Positions 1 through 5,369 are shown, numbered from the stretch's first letter. The stretch: DNA of 8,250 nt from Clostridiales bacterium (GCA_003486785.1 DNFZ01000086.1:1-8250), one strand, 5' to 3'. Translations and numbers: made by a program. Notes: generated by a model from the sequence alone, not told the origin.

Positions 1-2
1 CC

Positions 3-386
3 GCTAGTAGCGTTGCGAGTTGGGGTCTGTGGAATTCTTATTCTACGGTTTGGGCTATCATCGTTGCGTTGGGTCAACTTGCTGTAATCGTAAATGAATT
101 TCTTCCCTACAAAACCAGAATTACACAAATACAATCACTCAAAACGGCACTCATCAAGCTTTTCGATCAAGCAGAAAACCGGTGGCGAGACGTAAGCAAA
201 GGTGAGTTGGCCGACGATCAAATTAATGACCTTGCAACAGAGTTTCGTCAGAAATGGAGCCAGGCGGAAGATAAGTTCATCAAGGACGATTCCTTGTCTG
301 AGCCGAAATGGTTAACCAAACGAGCACAAAAGAGGATGCTGCGTTACTTCCAATTTTATTATGGAGGTGATCAAGATGCCGCTTAA
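3..386 (+). CDS. Hypothetical protein with one visible membrane helix (5'-partial)
   Basis: The reading frame is open from the left edge, so the N-terminus lies outside the window and 127 codons plus TAA are visible. The visible part begins with a Ser/Ala/Trp-rich stretch, then a hydrophobic helix of about 20 residues (around VWAIIVALGQLAVIV) ending in a Leu-Pro-Tyr turn. After that comes a long charged, mainly helical region rich in Lys, Glu, Gln and Trp (RWRDV, FRQKW), ending in an aromatic cluster FQFYYG. This membrane-helix-plus-cytosolic-helices layout recalls small 2-TM effector families such as SLATT, but I see no decisive motif and do not assign it. The 3' end overlaps the next gene by 11 bases, so the two are almost certainly cotranscribed and translationally coupled. 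Base composition is clearly more AT-rich than in genes to the right, which suggests an accessory or transferred origin. Confidence 0.75.
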   Translation, partial: ASSVASWGLWNSYSTVWAIIVALGQLAVIVNEFLPYKTRITQIQSLKTALIKLFDQAENRWRDVSKGELADDQINDLATEFRQKWSQAEDKFIKDDSLSEPKWLTKRAQKRMLRYFQFYYGGDQDAA

Positions 387-582
387 TATTCCTGCAAATA
401 TCACTATTCCAGAAAGAGAACCAAACAGGGAGGATTTAGAAGACTTGATTGGAAGCAATCGAGTTCTATTGGCAATTCCCAAGGTAATTCCACCAATGGC
501 AAAAAGAATGATGCCAATACCAGATGTAATTCCTCCAATGCAGGTTTGTGCTGAAGCAAATGAGGAAAACCTAGAACCATAA
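376..582 (+). CDS. Small proline-repeat hypothetical protein (68 aa)
   Basis: The ATG at 376 is preceded by GGAGGTGA at 363-370 with a 5-base gap, an excellent ribosome binding site; the upstream in-frame ATG at 361 lies before that site and is rejected. The product has 68 residues, no membrane segment and no signal peptide. Its N-terminus is Pro/Ile-rich (NIPANITIP) and is followed by an acidic stretch (residues 13-23). The core holds an eight-residue repeat, IPxVIPPM, at residues 34-41 and 48-55 (14-residue period). The DNA beneath it is also repeated (GTAATTCCxCCAATG). The start lies inside the end of the upstream membrane-protein gene, which makes it a likely partner of that protein. I recognise no family. 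It could be an adaptor or binding peptide, but that is inference. Confidence 0.65.
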   Translation: MPLNIPANITIPEREPNREDLEDLIGSNRVLLAIPKVIPPMAKRMMPIPDVIPPMQVCAEANEENLEP

Positions 583-588
583 GCACAT

Positions 589-617
589 ACCCCCGATCGC
601 AACCCGCGACCGGGGGT
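589..617. terminator. Hairpin between convergent genes, probable terminator
   Basis: ACCCCCGATCGC (589-600) pairs with GCGACCGGGGGT (606-617) across a 5-base loop: 12 positions with one A/C mismatch. It starts 7 bases after the stop at 582 and lies before the convergent gene that ends at 636, so it could serve either strand. Neither side has a clear U-tract, so termination may be weak or factor-assisted. Confidence 0.5.
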
Positions 618-635
618 TCATCATGCCCACTTCAG

Positions 636-1619
636 TTACTCCTCTGTGCTATTTACCGCAATCGCTTCATCCTGAAAGCCATTCCGCTTTTTCGCGGTCA
701 GTTTCACAATGCCGTAAGTCGCCGCTCCAAACAACGCAATGATGCTTACATATTGCGCAATCAGCAGCGCGGCGTTGCCAAAGCTGGGCTGATGGCTTTC
801 TCCCAAACCTTGTCCGTTACCCAGTCCCTGGCCATCACCTGCGCCCTGCCCCAGGCCGTCTCTTGCGCCCTGGCCTTGTCCGCGTCCGCCGCCATAAGCG
901 CCTCTACCGCCTCCCTGCGAGGGCTGCGCTGCGTCGCCTTCGTCCGAGAACGCAGGCAGCTCGCTGATGTCGCTCGGCAGCTCGCCGGAGACACCATCTT
1001 GGGCGATCTCCCGACTCGGCTGAAAAGCCCCGTGGGAGAACTGCCCAGCTTGCAGCGGCGCGGAGAGGAAGGAGACAAACTGCGTGGTAAACACGCTGTA
1101 GCCGCCAAATACGACCACACACGCAAACACTACCGCAAGCGCGACCTTCGCGACTTTACGCGTACCGCGTTTGAACAGTTTTCCGAGGATATACTCCGTG
1201 TGCAGCCCCAGATGCACGCCCATGAGGATGATGGCAACCGCGGAGGCAAAATAGTGCAGCGTCTTGGCATAGCCTGCGCCTGAAGTCGCGAACAGCGTCT
1301 TGTTGATCATCAAACCCGTGACGCCGATTGCGAGAAAGGCCACAAGCAGCAGCGCATCCACAATGTATCGCGCGCGCACCATACCGGGCGTACCTTTGGC
1401 AAACAGCCGCTTGGTGGCGGCGCCAATCCAGCGCATGTTGACCAGATGATGCACGACAAACAGCCCGATCAGCGCAAGCCCGCCGACCTCGTGAAACGAC
1501 ATGCTGATGACTTGCTTTTTGTACATCAATACGAGCAAAATGAGCATTACCGCGTCCAGCGCGAGCTTGAGTGCGCGCGTCTGAGCGGAGGAAAGCCGCT
1601 TTTTCTCCTGTATTTCCAT
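636..1619 (-). CDS. DUF4405-like cytochrome-b561-type membrane protein with Gly-rich linker
   Basis: The start is the ATG at 1619 (327 aa), preceded by AAGGAG about 10 bases upstream; the in-frame ATG at 1667 has no ribosome binding site. Hydrophobic helices lie at about residues 17-33, 43-60, 86-106, 122-140 and 157-173. Histidines sit at helix ends or within helices (H43, H57/H58, H122, H136, H140), the pattern of DUF4405 and cytochrome b561-like proteins, where paired His residues can bind haem. Residues 236-273 form a low-complexity Gly/Gln/Arg linker of GQG-, GLG- and GRG-type units, after a Pro/Asp/Glu-rich stretch. A further helix follows at about 284-305 with a Lys/Arg-rich cytosolic flank. 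The first four to five helices fit an electron-transfer membrane domain; the linker and sixth helix are additions not usual in the short family members. Haem binding and any redox partner are inferred. The gene stands alone: an intrinsic terminator separates it from the upstream operon. I found no convincing promoter. Confidence 0.8.
   Translation of the reverse strand: MEIQEKKRLSSAQTRALKLALDAVMLILLVLMYKKQVISMSFHEVGGLALIGLFVVHHLVNMRWIGAATKRLFAKGTPGMVRARYIVDALLLVAFLAIGVTGLMINKTLFATSGAGYAKTLHYFASAVAIILMGVHLGLHTEYILGKLFKRGTRKVAKVALAVVFACVVVFGGYSVFTTQFVSFLSAPLQAGQFSHGAFQPSREIAQDGVSGELPSDISELPAFSDEGDAAQPSQGGGRGAYGGGRGQGQGARDGLGQGAGDGQGLGNGQGLGESHQPSFGNAALLIAQYVSIIALFGAATYGIVKLTAKKRNGFQDEAIAVNSTEE
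801..914 (-). repeat. GC-rich degenerate tandem repeat coding for the Gly-rich linker
   Basis: This is an imperfect run of short G/C-rich units coding GQG, GLG, GRG and GDG tripeptides in the membrane protein at 636-1619 (residues 236-273). The units are degenerate, not exact copies. The stretch could vary in length between strains by slippage. Confidence 0.6.
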
Positions 1620-1734
1620 TCGTTTTTTTCTCCTTGAGCATAGTTTCCGTGTTGATAGCAATAGCATATCGGAGAATATGGCAAATCAAGCGGAAGAAAA
1701 AAGGCAATAGTTTGACAGATTGCAGCAATATACA

Positions 1735-1766
1735 CAAAAAACGCCGTTTCGTTGCAAAACAGCGTT
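1735..1766 (-). terminator. Intrinsic terminator of the marR-synthase-SDR operon
   Basis: Read on the minus strand, AACGCTGTTT (1766-1757) pairs with AAACGGCGTT (1749-1740) across a 7-base loop: 10 base pairs including one G-U. A T-run (1740-1736) follows at once. It begins 17 bases after the SDR stop codon at 1784, which is textbook placement. Confidence 0.9.
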
Positions 1767-1783
1767 CTGAATATTGCTTCCGG

Positions 1784-2572
1784 TTACTTGTAGATCATCC
1801 CGACCAGTGCGTTTGTCCATGTCGCTGGGAGAATTCTTGCCAGCAGCACAAACACCTGATATTGCAGCCCCACGGTGTAATACGCCTTTGGGTGTTTCGC
1901 GTTTGCAGCGCGGAGCACCGCCTTTGCCACCAGTTCCGGCGGCATGCCGTTCTGCTCGTCATGCTCCATGACGGCAACCGCGCGGTCAACCGCCTCGCCG
2001 TATACGCCCGCGCCCGCGCAGCTCTTCTTGCGCGCGGCGGTGAAGCCCGTCTTCACATCGCCCGGTAGAATCGCGCAAGCTTGGATGCCAAAGGGTTTCA
2101 CCTCGTTGCGAAGCGCGAGGGTGAGGGAGTTGGTTGCGGCCTTTGTCGCGCTGTAAAACGCCTGAAACGGAATCGCGATTGGCGCCGCAACCGAACTGAT
2201 GTTGACGATATGCCCGCTCTTTTGCGCGCGCATAATGGGTAACACCGCCTGAATGCAGTGCAGCGTGCCGAAGAAATTGACGTTGAGCTGTGCAAACGCA
2301 TCTTTGGGGTCGGTGAACTCAACCGCGCCCGATATGCCAAAGCCCGCGTTGTTGACCAGCAGGTCGAGTTGACCCTCCTCGGCGATCACCTGCGCAACGG
2401 CGGCCTTCACCTGCTCGGGCTCGGTCACGTCCGCCGTGATGTGGCGAATCACGTCCGCGTCCGCACCGGTTCGGCTCAGCTCATAGACGGTGAATCCGTT
2501 TTGAACCAGCAGGCTTGCGGTTGCTTTGCCGATGCCGCCGCTGCCGCCGGTGAGCACGCAGACGCGCTTCAT
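1784..2572 (-). CDS. Short-chain dehydrogenase/reductase, candidate 3-ketosphinganine reductase
   Basis: The start is the ATG at 2572 (262 aa), with GGAGG 7 bases upstream. That ATG overlaps the TGA of the upstream synthase in an ATGA junction, so the two are translationally coupled. It is a classical SDR. The cofactor loop TGGSGGIG is at residues 8-15 and the NNAG motif at 74-77. The catalytic residues are N99 (LNVNFFG), S127 (NISS), Y140 and K144 (YSATK). The Arg after beta-strand 2 (R34 in ELSRTG) suggests NADP(H) preference, as an inference. After the core comes a substrate-loop region with two Cys/Lys-rich stretches. The C-terminal tail (about residues 237-262) is hydrophobic and could touch the membrane. 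SDRs reduce many ketones, so the family alone does not give the substrate. The coupled serine-palmitoyltransferase-like gene makes reduction of a 3-ketosphingoid base the most economical proposal; another beta-keto amine or lipid is the alternative. The SDR call is very sure, the substrate is not. Confidence 0.9.
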   Translation of the reverse strand: MKRVCVLTGGSGGIGKATASLLVQNGFTVYELSRTGADADVIRHITADVTEPEQVKAAVAQVIAEEGQLDLLVNNAGFGISGAVEFTDPKDAFAQLNVNFFGTLHCIQAVLPIMRAQKSGHIVNISSVAAPIAIPFQAFYSATKAATNSLTLALRNEVKPFGIQACAILPGDVKTGFTAARKKSCAGAGVYGEAVDRAVAVMEHDEQNGMPPELVAKAVLRAANAKHPKAYYTVGLQYQVFVLLARILPATWTNALVGMIYK

Positions 2573-3750
2573 TTCGCTTCCTCCGTCAGAACCGTCGCCA
2601 TGATGTCCATCGCCTCGTCCAGCAGCGGCTCTTTGAGCGTTGCCATATAGCTCGTGCGCAGCAGGCACTCTGAGGCCGGGGTTGCGGGCGGCAGGACGGG
2701 GTTGACGTAGACGCCCGCGTCGTAGAGCATCTTTGCGATGGTCAGCGTGCGGATGGTCTCGTAGGTATAGATCGGGATAATCGGAATATCCGCGGTGTAT
2801 TTATGCGGAATGCCCCGCTCGGAAAGCCCCGTGCGCACATAGCGGCAGATCTCCTGCAGGCGGCTCGCGCGCTCCGGCTCGCGCTCGAGCACGCGGAGCG
2901 CCGCCAGCGCGCAGGCGCAGCTTGCTGGCGTCATGGAGGCGGAGAAGATGAAGGGCCGCGAGGTATGGCGCACATATTCCGAAACCTCAAGGCTCGAAGC
3001 CATATAGCCCCCGAGGCTCGCGAGCGATTTGCTGAACGTACCCATATAGATATCCACCTCGTCCTCAAGGCCGAAGTGGCTCGCAGTGCCGCGCCCGCCG
3101 GCGCCGAGGACGCCTAGGCCGTGCGCATCGTCCACCATTACGCGCGCGCCGAACTCCTTGGCGAGCTTGACGATCTCTGGCAGGTTTGCGATATCGCCGC
3201 CCATGCTGAATACGCCGTCGGTGACGATTAGCTTGCCCGCCGTGTCGGGGATCTGCTCTAGCGTGTGACGCAGGTGCTCCATGTCCGCATGGCGGAAGCG
3301 CACCATGGTGCCAAAAGAGAGGCGGCAGCCGTCATAGATGCTCGCGTGGTTCTCCTTGTCGCAGATGACATAGTCGCCTTTGCCAACGATTGCGCTGATG
3401 ATGCCGAGGTTGCTCTGAAAGCCGGTGGAGAAGGTGACCACCGCTTCTTTGTTGAGAAAGCGCGCAAGCTCCTGCTCGACTTCCAAATGCATGCGCAGCG
3501 TGCCGTTGAGAAAGCGGGAACCGGAACAACCGGAGCCGTATTGCTCCATCGCGTGAATACCCGCCTCAACGACTTCGGGATGCGTGGTTAAGCCCAGATA
3601 GTTGTTGGAACCCAGCATGATGCGACGCTTGCCTTCCATCATGACCTCGACATCCTGACGCGACTCCAGCGCGTGAAAATACGGATAGATGCCCGCGTCG
3701 CGGGTTTCCTTGACCGCGGTCAAGCGGCCGCATTTTTCAAACAGATCCAT
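2569..3750 (-). CDS. spt: PLP-dependent alpha-oxoamine synthase, serine palmitoyltransferase-like
   Basis: The start is the ATG at 3750 (393 aa), preceded by a GGGGGT Shine-Dalgarno-like motif 4 bases away; a TTG at 3762 would add four residues but lies before that motif. The protein is a full-length fold-type I alpha-oxoamine synthase, which condenses an amino acid with an acyl thioester with loss of CO2. Visible residues are PLP-stacking H135 (NHASIYDGC), D207 and H210 (VDDAHGLG), and the Schiff-base lysine K241 (GTFSKSLAS). All keep the spacing known for Sphingomonas serine palmitoyltransferase. The YGSGCSGSRFLNGT segment (71-84), TDGVFSMGGD (177-186) and the PPATP...LLRTS segment (354-367, with R365) look much closer to serine palmitoyltransferases, notably the Bacteroides type from memory, than to KBL or BioF. 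Expected product: 3-ketosphinganine from serine and palmitoyl-CoA or acyl-ACP. No biotin or threonine-degradation genes are nearby. Synthase-family confidence is near certain; SPT specificity is about 0.7. Confidence 0.9.
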   Translation of the reverse strand: MDLFEKCGRLTAVKETRDAGIYPYFHALESRQDVEVMMEGKRRIMLGSNNYLGLTTHPEVVEAGIHAMEQYGSGCSGSRFLNGTLRMHLEVEQELARFLNKEAVVTFSTGFQSNLGIISAIVGKGDYVICDKENHASIYDGCRLSFGTMVRFRHADMEHLRHTLEQIPDTAGKLIVTDGVFSMGGDIANLPEIVKLAKEFGARVMVDDAHGLGVLGAGGRGTASHFGLEDEVDIYMGTFSKSLASLGGYMASSLEVSEYVRHTSRPFIFSASMTPASCACALAALRVLEREPERASRLQEICRYVRTGLSERGIPHKYTADIPIIPIYTYETIRTLTIAKMLYDAGVYVNPVLPPATPASECLLRTSYMATLKEPLLDEAMDIMATVLTEEAK

Positions 3751-3752
3751 GA

Positions 3753-3827
3753 TTACCCCCAAATTTCGATTGATGATGCTCCGCCGCGCATACCCCCCAT
3801 GCTGGCGGCGAAGGGATTGTGACGCAA
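3753..3827 (-). other. Possible 24-codon leader ORF before the synthase
   Basis: A frame begins with TTG at 3827, just after AAGGAG (3835-3830), and ends with TAA at 3755-3753, two bases before the synthase ATG. The stop overlaps the weak synthase ribosome binding site. The gap between AAGGAG and TTG is only 2 bases, which is poor. Internal ATGs at 3800 and 3791 have no good ribosome binding site. It could be a coupling leader peptide or chance. Confidence 0.2.
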
Positions 3828-3843
3828 TTCTCCTTATGCGTCA
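3820..3843 (-). promoter_or_regulatory. Hairpin/inverted repeat with AAGGAG in the loop
   Basis: TGACGCA and TGCGTCA (3837-3843 and 3820-3826) form a perfect 7-bp inverted repeat across 10 bases. It lies 3 bases after the marR stop. On the transcript the loop holds AAGGAG. It has no U-tract, so it is not an obvious terminator. It may be an RNA stabiliser, a processing site or an operator between marR and the synthase. Confidence 0.4.
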
Positions 3844-3846
3844 GGC

Positions 3847-4290
3847 TTACGCTTTCGCGTTGAGATGTCGGTTGAGCCGACCGAACAGGCGGGAGAGCAG
3901 CTCCACCTCCTGCTCGGTAAACGAGCTGAGCGCAGACGATACTGCGCTTTTCATATCCGGCAGCTGCCGTCCGTAATAGTCGAGGAATTTTTTGGTGACA
4001 AAGAGGTGCGCCTCCCGGTGGTCGTCATCATTGCAAACGCGCTCGAGATATCCTTTTGTGACGAGGGAGTTCACCTTGTAAGAGGCGTTTGGCTGAGAGA
4101 TGCCGAGGAAGTCTGCAAACTCGCTGATGGTCGGGCGATCCAGCAGATAGATCACCTCGGCGGAAAACGCCTCGATCGCGCTCAAGCTTCCCGCTTTTTC
4201 ACGCAGATGCCCGAATAAGTTTCGGTAATGCGTGAGGCGCAGATTTCGGTAGAGATCCGATACCAAAGCTGCAATGCCCGAACCGGCCAC
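3847..4290 (-). CDS. MarR-family winged-helix transcriptional regulator
   Basis: The likely start is the GTG at 4290 (147 aa), 8 bases after GGAG (4302-4299). An ATG at 4296 is only 2 bases from that site, and the GTG at 4299 overlaps it. The protein is a typical small MarR dimer. Helical dimerisation segments flank a winged helix-turn-helix at about residues 53-99, with the recognition helix in SQPNASYKVNSLVTKGYLER and the wing in DDDHRE, a variant of the family D-x-R loop. A long C-terminal helix follows. It is the first gene of an operon with the alpha-oxoamine synthase and the SDR. A near-consensus promoter upstream carries a palindrome at the predicted transcription start, so autoregulation and control of the downstream lipid-type genes are likely. 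MarR proteins often respond to small phenolic, lipid or redox ligands; the ligand here is unknown. Confidence 0.9.
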   Translation of the reverse strand: MAGSGIAALVSDLYRNLRLTHYRNLFGHLREKAGSLSAIEAFSAEVIYLLDRPTISEFADFLGISQPNASYKVNSLVTKGYLERVCNDDDHREAHLFVTKKFLDYYGRQLPDMKSAVSSALSSFTEQEVELLSRLFGRLNRHLNAKA

Positions 4291-4298
4291 AATCATCA

Positions 4299-4304
4299 CT
4301 CCCT
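4299..4304 (-). promoter_or_regulatory. Ribosome binding site that decides the marR start
   Basis: AGGGAG on the minus strand overlaps the GTG at 4299 and leaves only 2 bases to the ATG at 4296, but 8 bases to the GTG at 4290. The spacing favours the GTG at 4290. Confidence 0.5.
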
Positions 4305-4321
4305 ACACAAATTCGTTCCGG

Positions 4322-4380
4322 TTTGCAGCGTAAGCGTCGCTGAAACTTCAAAGCAACCAAAAAAAGCGCTCCGCTGCAAA
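4322..4380 (-). promoter_or_regulatory. Long-range inverted repeat in the marR 5' UTR
   Basis: On the transcript TTTGCAGCG (4380-4372) can pair perfectly with CGCTGCAAA (4330-4322), 9 bp enclosing 41 bases. Part of the 5' arm can instead form a short AGCG-GAG-CGCT hairpin followed by a run of seven T. These two structures exclude each other, as in an attenuator, but the short stem is only 4 bp. Confidence 0.4.
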
Positions 4381-4400
4381 TACATAAAGATTTTTATGCA
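4381..4400. promoter_or_regulatory. 20-bp imperfect palindrome, candidate MarR operator
   Basis: TACATAAA and TTTATGCA flank a 4-base centre; the half-sites match in 7 of 8 positions. The site directly abuts the -10 box (4400-4405) and spans the predicted start of transcription of the marR operon. Length, symmetry and position fit an autoregulatory MarR operator. Confidence 0.6.
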
Positions 4401-4428
4401 TTCTAGCAGATGGATGCGCTTTTGTCAA
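4400..4428 (-). promoter_or_regulatory. Sigma-70-type promoter of the marR operon
   Basis: TTGACA (4428-4423) and TAGAAT (4405-4400) are separated by 17 bases, with only one mismatch to consensus in the two boxes. Transcription should begin near 4393, giving a 5' UTR of about 100 bases before marR. Confidence 0.85.
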
Positions 4429-4457
4429 TAGACGCTGAACGCGCAGTACAAATTTTA

Positions 4458-4473
4458 CAGCGATTTCGCGCTG
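4458..4473 (-). terminator. Weak hairpin after the cyclophilin gene
   Basis: CAGCG and CGCTG pair across a 6-base loop about 35 bases beyond the cyclophilin stop, followed on the minus strand by an A/T-rich stretch (TAAAATTTG) rather than a clean U-run. It may be a weak terminator. Nothing stronger is visible between 4507 and the marR promoter. Confidence 0.3.
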
Positions 4474-4506
4474 ATTTTGCACGGCGTTGATGAGGAGATG
4501 CGGGGC

Positions 4507-5058
4507 TTACTCGGCTATCGTCTCCGGTTCGCCGATCTCTTCGCCAAAGGTTTCCACGCGGATCGACTTGACTTTTTGCTCTACGATGGGCTTGCTGTGC
4601 ACGCCGGTAACGCAGGTCGCAATCGCGTCCACCGCATCCATACCCTCGACCACCATTCCAAAAGCCGCGTAGTCCTTGTCAAGATACTTCGCGTCCGCAT
4701 GGAGAATGAAAAACTGGCTGCCTGCCGAATCGTATGCCGCCGGAGGATTGTAGGGGTTGCCCTGGCGTGCCATGCTGACCACGCCGCGCTCATGCGAGAG
4801 GTGGTTGGGGTGCTTGTTGTTTGAGAACTCTCCCTTGATGTGGTAGCCCGGGCCTCCGGTGCCGGTGCCGGTCGGGTCGCCGCCCTGAATGACGAAGTTT
4901 TTCACCACGCGATGGAATATGGTTCCATCGTAGAAGCCCTTGTTGGCGAGCGCGATGAAGTTTTTGACCGTGTTGGGCGCGATATCGTAATACAGCTCCA
5001 TTTTGATGATGCTGCCGGTCTGCATTTCGATGGTGGCAACGGGTACTTTCGTGATCAC
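4507..5058 (-). CDS. ppiB: Cyclophilin-type peptidyl-prolyl cis-trans isomerase
   Basis: The start is the GTG at 5058 (183 aa), with GGAGG 7 bases upstream. The frame stays open back to 5409, but that extension has no conserved content and contains the promoter. The protein catalyses cis-trans isomerisation of proline bonds during folding. The cyclophilin core covers nearly the whole chain: FHRVVKNFVIQGGD (residues 48-61, catalytic R50 and Q58), the glycine loop TGTGTGGPGY (63-72), and AGSQFFIL (112-119, the active-site hydrophobic wall). There is no signal peptide, so it is cytosolic. It is slightly longer than the shortest bacterial PpiB forms because of an insert around 80-107 and an acidic C-terminal tail. 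It is transcribed alone from its own promoter. The symbol follows the single-domain bacterial cyclophilins. Confidence 0.95.
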   Translation of the reverse strand: MITKVPVATIEMQTGSIIKMELYYDIAPNTVKNFIALANKGFYDGTIFHRVVKNFVIQGGDPTGTGTGGPGYHIKGEFSNNKHPNHLSHERGVVSMARQGNPYNPPAAYDSAGSQFFILHADAKYLDKDYAAFGMVVEGMDAVDAIATCVTGVHSKPIVEQKVKSIRVETFGEEIGEPETIAE

Positions 5059-5137
5059 AAACTGTCCTCCGAATGTTAAAAATATCTGCGGGGACACCGC
5101 GCAACAAGCGTGTTTCGATGTGCCGCCGACGTTCCTC

Positions 5138-5166
5138 ATTGTCCGGCATTTGCGCGAAAAAGTCAA
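5138..5166 (-). promoter_or_regulatory. Promoter of the cyclophilin gene
   Basis: TTGACT (5166-5161) and GACAAT (5143-5138) are separated by 17 bases. The start should fall near 5131, leaving a leader of about 70 bases. An A/T-rich stretch lies upstream of the -35 box, as in an UP element. Confidence 0.6.
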
Positions 5167-5194
5167 TGAACGATTTCTTATTTTTATATGAACG
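5166..5194 (-). repeat. Direct repeat CGTTCAT upstream of the cyclophilin promoter
   Basis: Two exact copies of CGTTCAT (5194-5188 and 5172-5166) lie 22 bases apart, about two helical turns. The second overlaps the -35 box by one base. This is the geometry of a tandem activator site, but no regulator is known for it. Confidence 0.4.
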
Positions 5195-5292
5195 TTTCGC
5201 ATAAGACTGTTTTTTGTGAACGGATGGATAGGAACCGTTTCTGGCGGACTCTTTTTCGGGCGCAGAAGCAGCGTTGTTTCACGGCGACTTGC

Positions 5293-5321
5293 TTGGGGAT
5301 CACGCCGTAATATGCTACAAT
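5293..5321 (+). promoter_or_regulatory. Probable promoter of the aldo-keto reductase gene
   Basis: TTGGGG (5293-5298) and TACAAT (5316-5321) are 17 bases apart. The -10 box matches 5 of 6 consensus bases but the -35 is poor (3 of 6). The predicted start is near 5328. Confidence 0.45.
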
Positions 5322-5337
5322 ATAGAATACAAATGTA

Positions 5338-5369
5338 GGCGAAACTGTGTTGATTGAACATCTTTCGCC
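5338..5369 (+). promoter_or_regulatory. 5' UTR hairpin before the aldo-keto reductase
   Basis: GGCGAAA (5338-5344) pairs perfectly with TTTCGCC (5363-5369). Inside, TGTT and AACA pair around a 5-base loop, so a two-part hairpin forms directly after the predicted start and about 5 bases before the GGAGG site. It could be an operator or an RNA element controlling translation. Confidence 0.4.

Noticed and set aside
801..914. CRISPR-like or mobile repeat
   Set aside because: The repeated units are short, degenerate and in frame with a Gly-rich protein segment; there are no spacers of even length.
753..1283. Open frame on the plus strand, 176 codons
   Set aside because: It lies antisense to the membrane protein gene at 636-1619, whose helices and His pattern are convincing. 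The antisense product has no recognisable domain; long antisense frames are expected in GC-rich coding DNA.
1668..1734. Promoter for the DUF4405-like gene
   Set aside because: TTGCCA near 1690 has no acceptable -10 box at the right distance, and TATGCT has only a poor -35 partner at 15 bases. I could not support a specific site.
1571..2068. Open frame on the plus strand, 165 codons
   Set aside because: It crosses a terminator and two real minus-strand genes and has an incoherent composition.
2569..3750. BioF (8-amino-7-oxononanoate synthase) or KBL as the synthase identity
   Set aside because: No biotin genes and no threonine dehydrogenase of the usual type are next to it, and the PPATP and GSGCSGSRFLNGT segments look closer to serine palmitoyltransferase. 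It is kept as a fallback because the families are related.
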